Shown: positions 1-13,100 of the stretch, piece by piece
Numbering within the stretch: the stretch's first letter is position 1
Layout: every line of letters starts with the position of its first letter
From: Hippophae tibetana
Lineage: Eukaryota > Streptophyta > Magnoliopsida > Rosales > Elaeagnaceae
Direction: 5' to 3'
NCBI GenBank assembly: GCA_037013495.1
Contig: CM072801.1
Span: 101,129,816-101,193,815 of the forward strand
DNA: 64,000 nt
Program-made: the position numbers and the translations under genes
The notes under the pieces: model-generated
The model's database searches: none
What the model was told of the DNA's origin: nothing
Seen by the model: the letters and a program-made list of their open reading frames with translations, nothing else

Positions 1-2222
1 TTGAACTCAAAGACTTACCTGAGCACTTAAAATATGTGTTTTTGGGAGAAGGGGAAACTTATCCAGTGATAATTTCTTCAACCTTGACCAAACCACAAGA
101 AAAGGAACTCATCAAAGTGCTTAAACAGTTTAAGAAATCTATAGGTTGGAGTATAGGGGATATAAGAGGCATTAGTCCAACAATGTGTATGCACAAGATC
201 AACTTGGAGGACGGTGCTAAACCTGTACGAGAGGCCCAAAGAAGACTAAACCCAAACATGCAAGAGGTAGTTAAGAAGGAAATTCTTAAATTATTAGAAG
301 AAGGGATTATCTACCCTATTGCAGATAGTAAGTGGGTTAGCCCAGTGCATGTGGTACCAAAGAAATCTGGGATAACAGTTGTTAAGAATGACAAAAGTGA
401 ATTAGTGCCCACTAGAATAATCACTGGATGGAGAATGTGTATAGATTTTAGGAAACTAAATTTATATACGAAAAAGGATCACTTTCCTCTTCCATTCATT
501 GATCAAATGTTGGAAAGATTAGCTGGGCACGAATTTTACTGTTTTTTGGATGGACTGTCTGGATATTATCAAGTACCCATAGCACCAGAAGATCAGGAAA
601 AGACCACATTTACATGTCCTTTTGGGACATTTGCTTTTCGCAGAATGCCATTTGGGTTATGCAATGCCCCTGCCACGTTCCAGAGATGCATGATATCCAT
701 TTTCTCGGACATGGTGGAAAAATTCATTGAGATTTTCATGGACGATTTCTCTGTCTTTGGGAACTCATTTGATGATTGCTTACATAAATTGACTTTGGTT
801 TTAGAAAGATGCATTGAATGCAATCTAACCCTTAGTTGGGAGAAAAGTCATTTTATGGTTCAACAAGGGATAGTTTTAGGACATATAATTTCAAACAAGG
901 GTATTGAAGTTGATAAGGCAAAAGTTGAATTGATATCCAAACTACCTCCCCCTACATCTGTGAAGGGGATAAGAAGCTTCTTGGGACATGCAGGATTCTA
1001 CAGACGATTTATTAAAGATTTCTCTAAAATAAGTCGTCCATTATGTAACTTGCTATCCAAAGATGCTGATTTTGATTTCAACAATGACTGCCTTACTTCC
1101 TTTAATACCTTGAAAGATAAACTCACATCTACCCCTGTTATAATGGCACCAAACTGGTCTTTACCCTTTGAAATAATGTGTGACGCTTCTGATTATGCAA
1201 TAGGAGCAGTCCTGGGACAAAGAGTGGATAAGCGTTTACATGTCATCTACTATGCTAGCAAAACACTCAATGATGCCCAGATGAATTACACCACCACTGA
1301 AAAGGAATTCTTGGCTATAGTATTCTCTTTAGACAAATTTCGGTCTTATTTAGTAGGATCTAAAGTGATTGTGCATTCTGATCATGCTGCTTTAAGATAC
1401 CTATTAAGTAAACCAAATGCCAAGCCAAGATTAATCAGGTGGGTCTTACTCTTACAAGAATTTGACCTAGAAATCAAGGATAAGAAAGGCAGTGAAAACT
1501 TAGTAGCTGACCATTTGTCTAGGTTGATTTCTGACTTTAATTCTCTTAAAGATGAGAGTAATGACGATATAGTTGAAACCTTTCCTGATGAACAGTTATT
1601 TTTCATAGGTCCGAACCCATGGTACGCTGATATTGTAAACTATCTTGCCACTGGTGTTTTGCGACCTAACACTTCATATCAGGAAAAGAAAAGGTTTTTT
1701 AAAACTATTAAGGACTATTTCTGGGATGACCCTTATTTATACAAGATTGGTCAAGATCAAGTCATCCGGAGATGTGTACCTGAAGAAGAACATAAGAGCA
1801 TTCTGACTTTTTGTCATGAACTTCATTGTGGGGGTCATTTTGGAGGAGAAAAGACAGCCCGTAAGATATTACAGTCTGGATTCTTTTGGCCCACTCTTTT
1901 TAAAGATGCTCATATGTTTTGTGCACAATGTGATAGATGTCAAAGAACAGGAAACATAAGCAAAAGAGATGAAATGCCTTTGACATCTAATTTAGTTGTT
2001 GAACTCTTTGACGTATGGGGGATTGACTTTATGGGTCCTTTTCCCCCATCTAATGGTTTTCAATACATTTTGGTTGCTGTGGATTATGTGTCCAAGTGGG
2101 TAGAAGCTATCCCCACCAAAACCAATGATGCTAATGTTGTTGTGAAATTCTTGAAAGATTTCATATTCAGTACGTTCGGAATGCCTAGAGCTATAATAAG
2201 TGATGGAGGTAGCCATTTTTAT
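1..2222 (+). mobile_element. Partial Ty3/gypsy (Athila-lineage) LTR retrotransposon
   Basis: This is the left part of the window up to the point where satellite begins. It is the middle of an Athila-type element. It carries reverse transcriptase, RNase H and part of the integrase in one open frame on the plus strand. Gag, protease and the 5' LTR would lie left of the window. The rest of the integrase, any env-like region and the 3' LTR are absent, because the next base pairs are satellite. The lineage call rests on the RT active-site context FMDDFSVFG and on the [20 protein letters not shown] block, both typical of Athila. The open frame with no stop over 2.2 kb suggests a fairly recent insertion. 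Its truncation is due to rearrangement and not slow decay. Confidence 0.9.
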
Positions 2223-2339
2223 TCATTTGTAAAAAGTTTGTTACTTAGCAAGAAATATTTCTATGTTGCAAGCGCACAATATTTCCCCTCATCTTTCGTT
2301 GCTTCTTACTCTTCGAATGGGTTTGGAATAAGATTATAA
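3..2339 (+). CDS. pol: Athila pol polyprotein fragment (RT-RNase H-integrase), 3' end fused to satellite
   Basis: The polyprotein copies element RNA into DNA and integrates it. The frame is open from the window edge; the GTG at 36 is an internal Val codon, so no true start is visible. Reverse transcriptase comes first: a catalytic Asp at 549-551 ([12 protein letters not shown]) and the Asp pair of FMDD at 741-746. RNase H follows, with acidic residues at 1182 (CDAS), 1299 (TEKEF), 1380 ([10 protein letters not shown]) and 1509 (ADHLSRL). Integrase begins with an HHCC zinc finger (His codons at 1815 and 1836, Cys at 1929 and 1938), then core Asp codons at 2025 (WGIDFMG) and 2202 (ISDGGSHF). 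From about 2223 the frame reads through satellite sequence to a TAA at 2337-2339. The third catalytic residue, the Glu about 35 residues after the second Asp, is not present, so the integrase cannot be active. Protease and Gag are outside the window. Domain identity is well supported; the last ~39 codons are satellite-derived. Confidence 0.88.
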   Translation, partial: ELKDLPEHLKYVFLGEGETYPVIISSTLTKPQEKELIKVLKQFKKSIGWSIGDIRGISPTMCMHKINLEDGAKPVREAQRRLNPNMQEVVKKEILKLLEEGIIYPIADSKWVSPVHVVPKKSGITVVKNDKSELVPTRIITGWRMCIDFRKLNLYTKKDHFPLPFIDQMLERLAGHEFYCFLDGLSGYYQVPIAPEDQEKTTFTCPFGTFAFRRMPFGLCNAPATFQRCMISIFSDMVEKFIEIFMDDFSVFGNSFDDCLHKLTLVLERCIECNLTLSWEKSHFMVQQGIVLGHIISNKGIEVDKAKVELISKLPPPTSVKGIRSFLGHAGFYRRFIKDFSKISRPLCNLLSKDADFDFNNDCLTSFNTLKDKLTSTPVIMAPNWSLPFEIMCDASDYAIGAVLGQRVDKRLHVIYYASKTLNDAQMNYTTTEKEFLAIVFSLDKFRSYLVGSKVIVHSDHAALRYLLSKPNAKPRLIRWVLLLQEFDLEIKDKKGSENLVADHLSRLISDFNSLKDESNDDIVETFPDEQLFFIGPNPWYADIVNYLATGVLRPNTSYQEKKRFFKTIKDYFWDDPYLYKIGQDQVIRRCVPEEEHKSILTFCHELHCGGHFGGEKTARKILQSGFFWPTLFKDAHMFCAQCDRCQRTGNISKRDEMPLTSNLVVELFDVWGIDFMGPFPPSNGFQYILVAVDYVSKWVEAIPTKTNDANVVVKFLKDFIFSTFGMPRAIISDGGSHFYSFVKSLLLSKKYFYVASAQYFPSSFVASYSSNGFGIRL
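2216..2232. other. Junction between Athila integrase and satellite
   Basis: The integrase reads normally through the SHF codons that end near 2219. From about 2223 the sequence matches the satellite block that follows 'ttagaaa' in every monomer. The shared word tcatttgt marks the crossover. The first satellite piece is therefore a partial monomer (about 117 bp) before the first full phase point at 2340. No target-site duplication or LTR end is present, so this is a rearrangement breakpoint and not an insertion edge. Confidence 0.8.
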
Positions 2340-2894
2340 GGTAGAAAGGAAAAACACAATGTTAACTTCATTACGGCACATTCTAACAAAACTGGAATAA
2401 TTTATAAATATTGTAAGAATATTGATGTCATAAAAGAATCAAGAATGAATAGTACTGATCTCTTCTTTAAAAAACTTAATTTAGGAAAATTATGAAGTTT
2501 GATTGTTTGGCATTTTAAGACGTATTATATTCCGTTTAAATATTTCATAATAGTAAGGAAATAATATTTGGAATATTTATTTTCCCTATTTCTATAGTAA
2601 AATAGAAATGGGAAAATGTTTAATTTTTTTTTCATTTCCACTAATTTTCTTTTCCTTATCTTTTCTTACTATTTTCTTTACTTTTTAAGTGTTGATTCCC
2701 AGCAAAATCTAATTCATTCGAATTTTGGTGCCTCCCTCCTACATGAAAAAGGTTACCGCAATAACTTGTTTTAGAAATCATTTGTAAAAAGTTTGTTACC
2801 TAGCAAGATATATTTCTATGTTGCAAGCGCACAATATTTCCCCTCATCTTTCGTTGCTTCTTACTCTTCGAATGGGTTTGGAATAAGATTATAA

Positions 2895-3449
2895 GGTAGA
2901 AAGGAAAAACACAATGTTAAATTCATTACGGCACATTCTAACAAAACTAGAATAATTTATAAATATGATAAGAATATTGATGTCATAAAAGAATCAAGAA
3001 TGAGGAGTACTGATCTCTTCTTTAAAAAACTTAATTTAGAAAAATTATGAAGTTTGATTGTTTTGCATTTTAAGACGTATTATATTCCGTTTAAATATTT
3101 CATAATAGTAAGGATATAAAATTTTGCAATATTTATTTACCCTGTTTCTATAGTAAAATAGAAATTAGAAAATGTTTAATTTTTTTTCATTTCCACTTAT
3201 TTTCTTTTCCTTATCTTTTGTCCCTATTTTCTTTACTTTTTAAGTGTTGATTCCCAGCAAAATCTAATTCATTCGAATTCTGGTCCCTCCCTCCTACATG
3301 AAAAAGGTTACCGCAATAACTTGTTTTAGAAATCATTTGTAAAAAGTTTGTTACCTAGCAAGATATATTTCAATGTTGCAAGCGCACAATATTTCCCCTC
3401 ATCTTTCGTTGCTTCTTACTATTCGAAGTGGTTTGGAATAAGATTATAA
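2895..3449. repeat. Representative 555-bp satellite monomer
   Basis: One full unit, from ggtagaaagg to the base before the next copy. In order it holds a purine-rich start; 'ttaaattcattacggcacat'; 'gatgtcataaaagaatcaag'; a variable segment around 'gtactgatctcttc'; 'aagacgtattatattccg'; a T-rich tract with many TTTTC words; 'gttgattcccagcaaaatc'; 'cctccctcctacatg'; 'aaatcatttgtaaaaagttt'; a gaaatatttc-type short palindrome region (here degenerate as gatatatttc); and the CG-containing block gcaagcgcacaatatttccc. I see no obvious internal subrepeat. The length is about three plant nucleosome spacings (3 x 185 bp). Confidence 0.9.
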
Positions 3450-5665
3450 GGTAGAAAGGAAAAACACAATGTTAAATTCATTACGGCACATTCTAACAAA
3501 ACTGGAATAATTTATAAATATTGTAAGAATATTGATGTCATAAAAGAATCAAGAATGAATAGTACTGATCTCTTCTTTAAAAAACTTAATTTAGGAAAAT
3601 TATGAAGTTTGATTGTTTGGCATTTTAAGACGTATTATATTCCGTTTAAATATTTCATAATAGTAAGGATATAAAATTTGGAATATTTATTTACCCGGTT
3701 TCTATAGTAAAATAGAAATGAGAAAATGTTTAATTTTTTTTCATTTCCACGTATTTTCTTTTCCTTATCTTTTCTCACTATTTTCTTTACTTTTTAAGTG
3801 TTGATTCCCAGCAAAATCTAATTCATTCGAATTCTGGTGCCTCCCTCCTACATGAAAAAGGTTACCCCAATAACTTGTTTAAGAAATCATTTGTAAAAAG
3901 TTTGTTACCTAGCAAGATATATTTCAATGTTGCAAGCGCACAATATTTCCCCTCATCTTTCGTTGCTTCTTACTATTCGAAGTGGTTTGGAATAAGATTA
4001 TAAGGTACAAAGGAAAAACACAATGTTAAATTCATTACGGCACATTCTAACAAAACTAGAATAATTTATAAATATGGTAAGAATATTGATGTCATAAAAG
4101 AATCAAGAATGAGGAGTACTGATCTCTTCTTTAAAAAACTTAATTTAGAAAAATTATGAAGTTTGATTGTTTGGCATTTTAAGACGTATTATATTCCGTT
4201 TAAATATTTCATAATAGTAAGGATATAAAATTTGGAATATTTATTTACCCTGTTTCTATAGTAAAATAGAAATGAGAAAATATTTAATTTTTTTTCATTT
4301 CCACTTATTTTCTTTTCCTTATCTTTTCTCACTATTTTCTTTACTTTTTAAGTGTTGATTCCCAGCAAAATCTAATTCATTCGAATTTTGGTGCCTCCCT
4401 CCTACATGAAAAAGGTTACCGCAATAACTTGTTTTAGAAATCATTTGTAAAAAGTTTGTTACTTAGCAAGAAATATTTCTATGTTGCAAGCGCACAATAT
4501 TTCCCCTCATCTTTCGTTGCTTCTTACTCTTCGAATGGGTTTGGAATAAGATTATAAGGTAGAAAGGAAAAACACAATGTTAAATTCATTACGGCATATT
4601 CTAACAAAACTAGAATAATTTATAAATATGGTAAGAATATTGATGTCATAAAAGAATCAAGAATGAGAAGTACTAATCTCTTCTTTAAAAAACTTAATTT
4701 AGAAAAATTATGAAGTTTGATTGTTTGGCATTTTAAGACGTATTATATTCCGTTTAAATATTTCATAATAGTAAGGATATAAAATTTGGAATATTTATTT
4801 ACCCTGTTTTTATAGTAAAATAGAAATGAGAAAATATTTAATTTTTTTTCATTTCCACTTATTTTCTTTTCCTTATCTTTTCTCACTATTTTCTTTACTT
4901 TTTAAGTGTTGATTCCCAGCAAAATCTAATTCATTCGAATTTTGGTGCCTCCCTCCTACATGAAAAAGGTTACCGCAATAACTTGTTTTAGAAATCATTT
5001 GTAAAAAGTTTGTTACTTAGCAAGAAATATATCTATGTTGCATGCGCACAATATTTCCCCTCATCTTTCGTTGCTTCTTACTCTTCGAATGGGTTTGGAA
5101 TAAGATTATAAGGTAGAAAGGAAAAACACAATGTTAAATTCATTACGGCACATTCTAACAAAACTGGAATAATTTATAAATATTGTAAGAATATTGATGT
5201 CATAAAAGAATCAAGAATGAATAGTACTGATCTCTTCTTTAAAAAACTTAATTTAGGAAAATTATGAAGTTTGATTGTTTGGCATTTTAAGACGTATTAT
5301 ATTCCGTTTAAATATTTCATAATAGTAAGGATATAAAATTTGGAATATTTATTTACCCGGTTTCTATAGTAAAATAGAAATGAGAAAATGTTTAATTTTT
5401 TTTCATTTCCACGTATTTTCTTTTCCTTATCTTTTCTCACTATTTTCTTTACTTTTTAAATGTTGATTCCCAGCAAAATCTAATTCATTCGAATTTTGGT
5501 ACCTCCCTCCTACATGAAAAAGGTTACCGCAATAACTTGTTTTAGAAATCATTTGTAAAAAGTTTGTTACTTAGCAAGAAATATTTCTATGTTGCAAGCG
5601 CACAATATTTCCTCTCATCTTTCGTTGCTTCTTACTCTTCGAATGGGTTTGGAATAAGATTATAA

Positions 5666-8600
5666 GGTAGAAAGGAAAAACACAATGTTAAATTCATTAC
5701 GGCAAATTCTAACAAAACTGGAATAATTTATAAATATTGTAAGAATATTGATGTCATAAAAGAATCAAGAATGAATAGTACTGATCTCTTCTTTAAAAAA
5801 CTTAATTTAGAAAAATTATGAAGTTTGATTGTTTTGCATTTTAAGACGTATTATATTCCGTTTAAATATTTCATAATAGTAAGGATATAAAATTTTGCAA
5901 TATTTATTTACCCTGTTTCTATAGTAAAATAGAAATTAGAAAATGTTTAATTTTATTTCATTTCCACTTATTTTCTTTTCCTTATCTTTTGTCCCTATTT
6001 TCTTTACTTTTTAAGTGTTGATTCCCAGCAAAATCTAATTCATTCGAATTTTGGTGCCTCCCTCCTACATGAAAAAGGTTACCGCAATAACTTGTTTTAG
6101 AAATCATTTGTAAAAAGTTTGTTACCTAGCAAGATATATTTCAATGTTGCAAGCGCACAATATTTCCCCTCATCTTTCGTTGCTTCTTACTCTTCGAAGT
6201 GGTTTGGAATAAGATTATAAGGTACAAAGAAAAACACAATGTTAAATTCATTACGGCACATTCTAACAAAACTAGAATAATTTATAAATATGGTAAGAAT
6301 ATTGATGTCATAAAAGAATCAAGAATGAGGAGTACTGATCTCTTCTTTAAAAAACTTAATTTAGAAAAATTATGAAGTTTGATTGTTTGGCATTTTAAGA
6401 CGTATTATATTCCGTTTAAATATTTCATAATAGTAAGGATATAAAATTTGGAATATTTATTTACCCTGTTTCTATAGTAAAATAGAAATGAGAAAATATT
6501 TAATTTTTTTTCATTTCCACTTATTTTCTTTTCCTTATCTTTTCTCACTATTTTCTTTACTTTTTAAGTGTTGATTCCCAGCAAAATCTAATTCATTCGA
6601 ATTTTGGTGCCTCCCTCCTACATGAAAAAGGTTACCGCAATAACTTGTTTTAGAAATCATTTGTAAAAAGTTTGTTACCTAGCAAGATATATTTCAATGT
6701 TGTAAGCGCACAATATTTCCCCTCATCTTTCGTTGCTTCTTACTCTTCGAAGTGGTTTGGAATAAGATTATAAGGTACAAAGGAAAAACACAATGTTAAA
6801 TTCATTACGGCACATTCTAACAAAACTAGAATAATTTATAAATATGGTAAGAATATTGATGTCATAAAAGAATCAAGAATGAGGAGTACTGATCTCTTCT
6901 TTAAAAAACTTAATTTAGAAAAATTATGAAGTTTGATTGTTTGGCATTTTAAGACGTATTATATTCCGTTTAAATATTTCATAATAGTAAGGATATAAAA
7001 TTTGGAATATTTATTTACCCTGTTTATATAGTAAAATAGAAATGAGAAAATATTTAATTTTTTTTCATTTCCACTTATTTTCTTTTCCTTATCTTTTCTC
7101 ACTATTTTCTTTACTTTTTAAGTGTTGATTCCCAGCAAAATCTAATTCATTCGAATTTTGGTGCCTCCCTCCTACATGAAAAAGGTTACCGCAATAACTT
7201 GTTTTAGAAATCATTTGTAAAAAGTTTGTTACTTAGCAAGAAATATTTCTATGTTGCAAGCGCACAATATTTCCCCTCATCTTTCGTTGCTTCTTACTCT
7301 TCGAATGGGTTTGGAATAAGATTATAAGGTAGAAAGGAAAAACACAATGTTAAATTCATTACGGCACATTCTAACAAAACTGGAATAATTTATAAATATT
7401 GTAAGAATATTGATGTCATAAAAGAATCAAGAATGAATAGTACTGATCTCTTCTTTAAAAAACTTAATTTAGAAAAATTATGAAGTTTGATTGTTTTGCA
7501 TTTTAAGACGTATTATATTCCGTTTAAATATTTCATAATAGTAAGGATATAAAATTTTGCAATATTTATTTACCCTGTTTCTATAGTAAAATAGAAATTA
7601 GAAAATGTTTAATTTTTTTTCATTTCCACTTATTTTCTTTTCCTTATCTTTTGTCCCTATTTTCTTTACTTTTTAAGTGTTGATTCCCAGCAAAATCTAA
7701 TTCATTCGAATTTTGGTGCCTCCCTCCTACATGAAAAAGTTTACCGCAATAACTTGTTTTAGAAATCATTTGTAAAAAGTTTGTTACCTAGCAAGATATA
7801 TTTCAATGTTGCAAGCGCACAATATTTCCCCTCATCTTTCGTTGCTTCTTACTCTTCGAAGTGGTTTGGAATAAGATTATAAGGTACAAAGGAAAAACAC
7901 AATGTTAAATTCATTACGGCACATTCTAACAAAACTAGAATAATTTATAAATATGGTAAGAATATTGATGTCATAAAAGAATCAAGAATGAGGAGTACTG
8001 ATCTCTTCTTTAAAAAACTTAATTTAGAAAAATTATGAAGTTTGATTGTTTGGCATTTTAAGACGTATTATATTCCGTTTAAATATTTCATAATAGTAAG
8101 GATATAAAATTTGGAATATTTATTTACCCTGTTTCTATAGTAAAATAGAAATGAGAAAATATTTAATTTTTTTTCATTTCCACTTATTTTCTTTTCCTTA
8201 TCTTTTCTCACTATTTTCTTTACTTTTTAAGAGTTGATTCCCAGCAAAATCTAATTCATTCGAATTTTGGTGCCTCCCTCCTACATGAAAAAGGTTACCG
8301 CAATAACTTGTTTTAGAAATCATTTGTAAAAAGTTTGTTACCTAGCAAGATATATTTCAATGTTGCAAGCGCACAATATTTCCCCTCATCTTTCGTTGCT
8401 TCTTACTCTTCGAAATGGTTTGGAATAAGATTATAAGGTACAAAGGAAAAACACAATGTTAAATTCATTACGGCACATTCTAACAAAACTAGAATAATTT
8501 ATAAATATGGTAAGAATATTGATGTCATAAAAGAATCAAGAATGAGGAGTACTGATCTCTTCTTTAAAAAACTTAATTTAGAAAAATTATGAAGTTTGAT

Positions 8601-10099
8601 TGTTTGGCATTTTAAGACGTATTATATTCCGTTTAAATATTTCATAATAGTAAGGATATAAAATTTGGAATATTTATTTACCCTGTTTATATAGTAAAAT
8701 AGAAATGAGAAAATATTTAATTTTTTTTCATTTCCACTTATTTTCTTTTCCTTATCTTTTCTCACTATTTTCTTTACTTTTTAAGTGTTGATTTCCAGCA
8801 AAATCTAATTCATTCGAATTTTGGTGCCTCCCTCCTACATGAAAAAGGTTACCGCAATAACTTGTTTTAGAAATCATTTGTAAAAAGTTTGTTGCTTAGC
8901 AAGAAATATTTCTATGTTGCAAGCGCACAATATTTCCCCTCATCTTTCGTTGCTTCTTACTCTTCGAATGGGTTTGGAATAAGATTATAAGGTAGAAAGG
9001 AAAAACACAATGTTAAATTCATTACGGCACATTCTAACAAAACTGGAATAATTTATAAATATTGTAAGAATATTGATGTCATAAAAGAATCAAGAATGAA
9101 TAGTACTGATCTCTTCTTTAAAAAACTTAATTTAGAAAAATTATGAAGTTTGATTGTTTTGCATTTTAAGACGTATTATATTCCGTTTAAATATTTCATA
9201 ATAGTAAGAATATAAAATTTTGCAATATTTATTTACCCTGTTTCTATAGTAAAATAGAAATTAGAAAATGTTTAATTTTTTTTCATTTCCACTTATTTTC
9301 TTTTCCTTATCTTTTGTCCCTATTTTCTTTACTTTTTAAGTGTTGATTCCCAGCAAAATCTAATTCATTCGAATTTTGGTGCCTCCCTCCTACATGAAAA
9401 AGGTTACCGCAATAACTTGTTTTAGAAATCATTTGTAAAAAGTTTGTTACCTAGCAAGATATATTTCAATGTTGCAAGCGCACAATATTTCCCCTCATCT
9501 TTCGTTGCTTCTTACTCTTCGAAGTGGTTTGGAATAAGATTATAAGGTACAAAGGAAAAACACAATGTTAAATTCATTACGGCACATTCTAACAAAACTA
9601 GAATAATTTATAAATATGGTAAGAATATTGATGTCATAAAAGAATCAAGAATGAGGAGTACTGATCTCTTCTTTAAAAAACTTAATTTAGAAAAATTATG
9701 AAGTTTGATTGTTGGGCATTTTAAGACGTATTATATTCCGTTTAAATATTTCATAATAGTAAGGATATAAAATTTGGAATATTTATTTACCCTGTTTCTA
9801 TAGTAAAATAGAAATGAGAAAATATTTAATTTTTTTTCATTTCCACTTATTTTCTTTTCCTTATCTTTTCTCAGTATTTTCTTTACTTTTTAAGTGTTGA
9901 TTCCCAGCAAAATCTAATTCATTCGAATTTTGGTGCCTCCCTCCTACATGAAAAAGGTTACCGCAATAACTTGTTTTAGAAATCATTTGTAAAAAGTTTG
10001 TTACCTAGCAAGATATATTTCAATGTTGCAAGCGCACAATATTTCCCCTCATCTTTCGTTGCTTCTTACTCTTCGAATGGGTTTGGAATAAGATTATAA
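5666..10099. repeat. 3-monomer higher-order repeat, about 2.7 copies
   Basis: Monomers repeat here in the order P-Q-R. P carries 'aatattgtaag', 'gaatagtact', 'tttgcaatat', 'aaattag' and 'gtccctatttt'. Q carries 'gaggagtact' with 'gtttctatag'. R carries 'gaggagtact' with 'gtttatatag'. Copies are 5666-7327, 7328-8990 and 8991-10099 (P and Q only). Marker spacing confirms it: the 'tgtttatata' variant is at 7021 and 8684 (1663 bp), and the 'tttgcaatat' variant is near 5893, 7557 and 9221 (1664 bp each). Confidence 0.85.
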
Positions 10100-10119
10100 G
10101 GTACAAAGGAAAAACACAA

Positions 10120-13100
10120 TGTTAAATTCATTACGGCACATTCTAACAAAACTGGAATAATTTATAAATATTGTAAGAATATTGATGTCATAAAAGAATC
10201 AAGAATGAATAGTACTGATCTCTTCTTTTAAAAACTTAATTTAGAAAAATTATGAAGTTTGATTGTTTTGCATTTTAAGACGTATTATATTCCGTTTAAA
10301 TATTTCATAATAGTAAGGATATAAAATTTTGCAATATTTATTTACCCTGTTTCTATAGTAAAATAGAAATGAGAAAATATTTAATTTTTTTTCATTTCCA
10401 CTTATTTTCTTTTCCTTATCTTTTCTCAGTATTTTCTTTACTTTTTAAGTGTTGATTCCCAGCAAAATCTAATTCATTCGAATTTTGGTGCCTCCCTCCT
10501 ACATGAAAAAGGTTACCGCAATAACTTGTTTTAGAAATCATTTGTAAAAAGTTTGTTACCTAGAAAGAAATATTTCTAGGTTACAAGCGTACAATATTTC
10601 CCCTCATCTTTCGTTGCTTCTTACTCTTCGAATGGGTTTGGAATAAGATTATAAGGTACAAAGGAAAAACACAATGTTAAATTCATTACGGCACATTCTA
10701 ACAAAACTAGAATAATTTATAAATATTGTAAGAATATTGATGTCATAAAAGAATCAAGAATGAATAGTACTGATCTCTTCTTTAAAAAACTTAATTTAGG
10801 AAAATTATGAAGTTTGATTGTTTGGCATTTTAAGACGTATTATATTCCGTTTAAATATTTCATAATAGTAAGGAAATAATATTTGGAATATTTATTTTCC
10901 CTATTTCTATAGTAAAATAGAAATGAGAAAATGTTTAATTTTTTTTCATTTCCACTTATTTTCTTTTCCTTATCTTTTCTTACTATTTTCTTTACTTTTT
11001 AAGTGTTGATTCCCAGCAAAATCTAATTCATTCGAATTTTGGTGCCTCCCTCCTACATGAAAAAGGTTACCGCAATAACTTGTTTTAGAAATCATTTGTA
11101 AAAAGTTTGTTACTTAGCAAGAAATATTTCTATGTTGCAAGCGCACAATATTTCCCCTCATCTTTCGTTGCTTCTTACTCTTCGAATGGGTTTGGAATAA
11201 GATTATAAGGTAGAAAGGAAAAACACAATGTTAAATTCATTACGGCACATTCTAACAAAACTAGAATAATTTATAAATATTGTAAGAATATTGATGTCAT
11301 AAAAGAATCAAGAATGAATAGTACTGATCTCTTCTTTAAAAAACTTAATTTAGGAAAATTATGAAGTTTGATTGTTTGGCATTTTAAGACGTATTATATT
11401 CCGTTTAAATATTTCATAATAGTAAGGATATAAAATTTGGAATATTTATTTACCCTGTTTATATAGTAAAATAGAAATGAGAAAATATTTAATTTTTATT
11501 CATTTCCACTTATTTTCTTTTCCTTATCTTTTCTCACTATTTTCTTTACTTTTTAAGTGTTGATTCCCAGCAAAATCTAATTCATTCGAATTTTGGTGCC
11601 TCCCTCCTACATGAAAAAGGTTACCGCAATAACTTGTTTTAGAAATCATTTGTAAAAAGTTTGTTACTTAGCAAGAAATATTTCTATGTTGCATGCGCAC
11701 AATATTTCCCCTCATCTTTCGTTGCTTCTTACTCTTCGAATGGGTTTGGAATAAGATTATAAGGTAGAAAGGAAAAACACAATGTTAAATTCATTACGGC
11801 ACATTCTAACAAAACTGGAATAATTTATAAATATTGTAAGAATATTGATGTCATAAAAGAATCAAGAATGAATAGTACTGATCTCTTCTTTAAAAAACTT
11901 AATTTAGGAAAATTATGAAGTTTGATTGTTTGGCATTTTAAGACGTATTATATTCCGTTTAAATATTTCATAATAGTAAGGATATAAAATTTGGAATATT
12001 TATTTACCCGGTTTCTATAGTAAAATAGAAATGAGAAAATGTTTAATTTTTTTTCATTTCCACGTATTTTCTTTTCCTTATCTTTTCTCACTATTTTCTT
12101 TACTTTTTAAGTGTTGATTCCCAGCAAAATCTAATTCATTCGAATTTTGGTGCCTCCCTCCTACATGAAAAAGGTTACCGCAACAACTTGTTTTAGATAT
12201 CATTTGTAAAAAGTTTGTTACCTAGCAAGATATATTTCTATGTTGCAAGCGCACAATATTTCCCCTCATCTTTCGTTGCTTCTTACTCTTCGAATGGGTT
12301 TGGAATAAGATTATAAGGTAGAAAGGAAAAACACAATGTTAAATTCATTACGGCACATTCTAACAAAACTAGAATAATTTATAAATATGGTAAGAATATT
12401 GATGTCATAAAAGAATCAAGAATGAGGAGTACTGATGTCTTCTTTAAAAAACTTAATTTAGAAAAATTATGAAGTTTGATTGTTTTGCATTTTAAGACAT
12501 ATTATATTCCGTTTAAATATTTCATAATAGTAAGGATATAAAATTTTGCAATATTTATTTACCCTGTTTCTATAGTAAAATAGAAATTAGAAAATGTTTA
12601 ATTTTTTTTCATTTCCACTTATTTTCTTTTCCTTATCTTTTGTCCCTATTTTCTTTACTTTTTAAGTGTTGATTCCCAGCAAAATCTAATTCATTCGAAT
12701 TTTGGTGCCTCCCTCCTACATGAAAAAGGTTACCGCAATAACTTGTTTTAGAAATCATTTGTAAAAAGTTTGTTACCTAGCAAGATATATTTCAATGTTG
12801 CAAGCGCACAATATTTCCCCTCATCTTTCGTTGCTTCTTACTCTTCGAATTGGTTTGGAATAAGATTATAAGGTAGAAAGGAAAAACACAATGTTAAATT
12901 CATTACGACACATTCTAACAAAACTAGAATAATTTATAAATATGGTAAGAATATTGATGTCATAAAAGAATCAAGAATGAGAAGTACTGATCTCTTCTTT
13001 AAAAAACTTAATTTAGAAAAATTATGAAGTTTGATTGTTTGGCATTTTAAGACGTATTATATTCGGTTTAAATATTTCATAATAGTAAGGATATAAAATT

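Noticed and set aside
36-38. GTG start codon for pol
   Set aside because: The same frame is open upstream to the window edge with residues that fit the family, so this is an internal Val codon.
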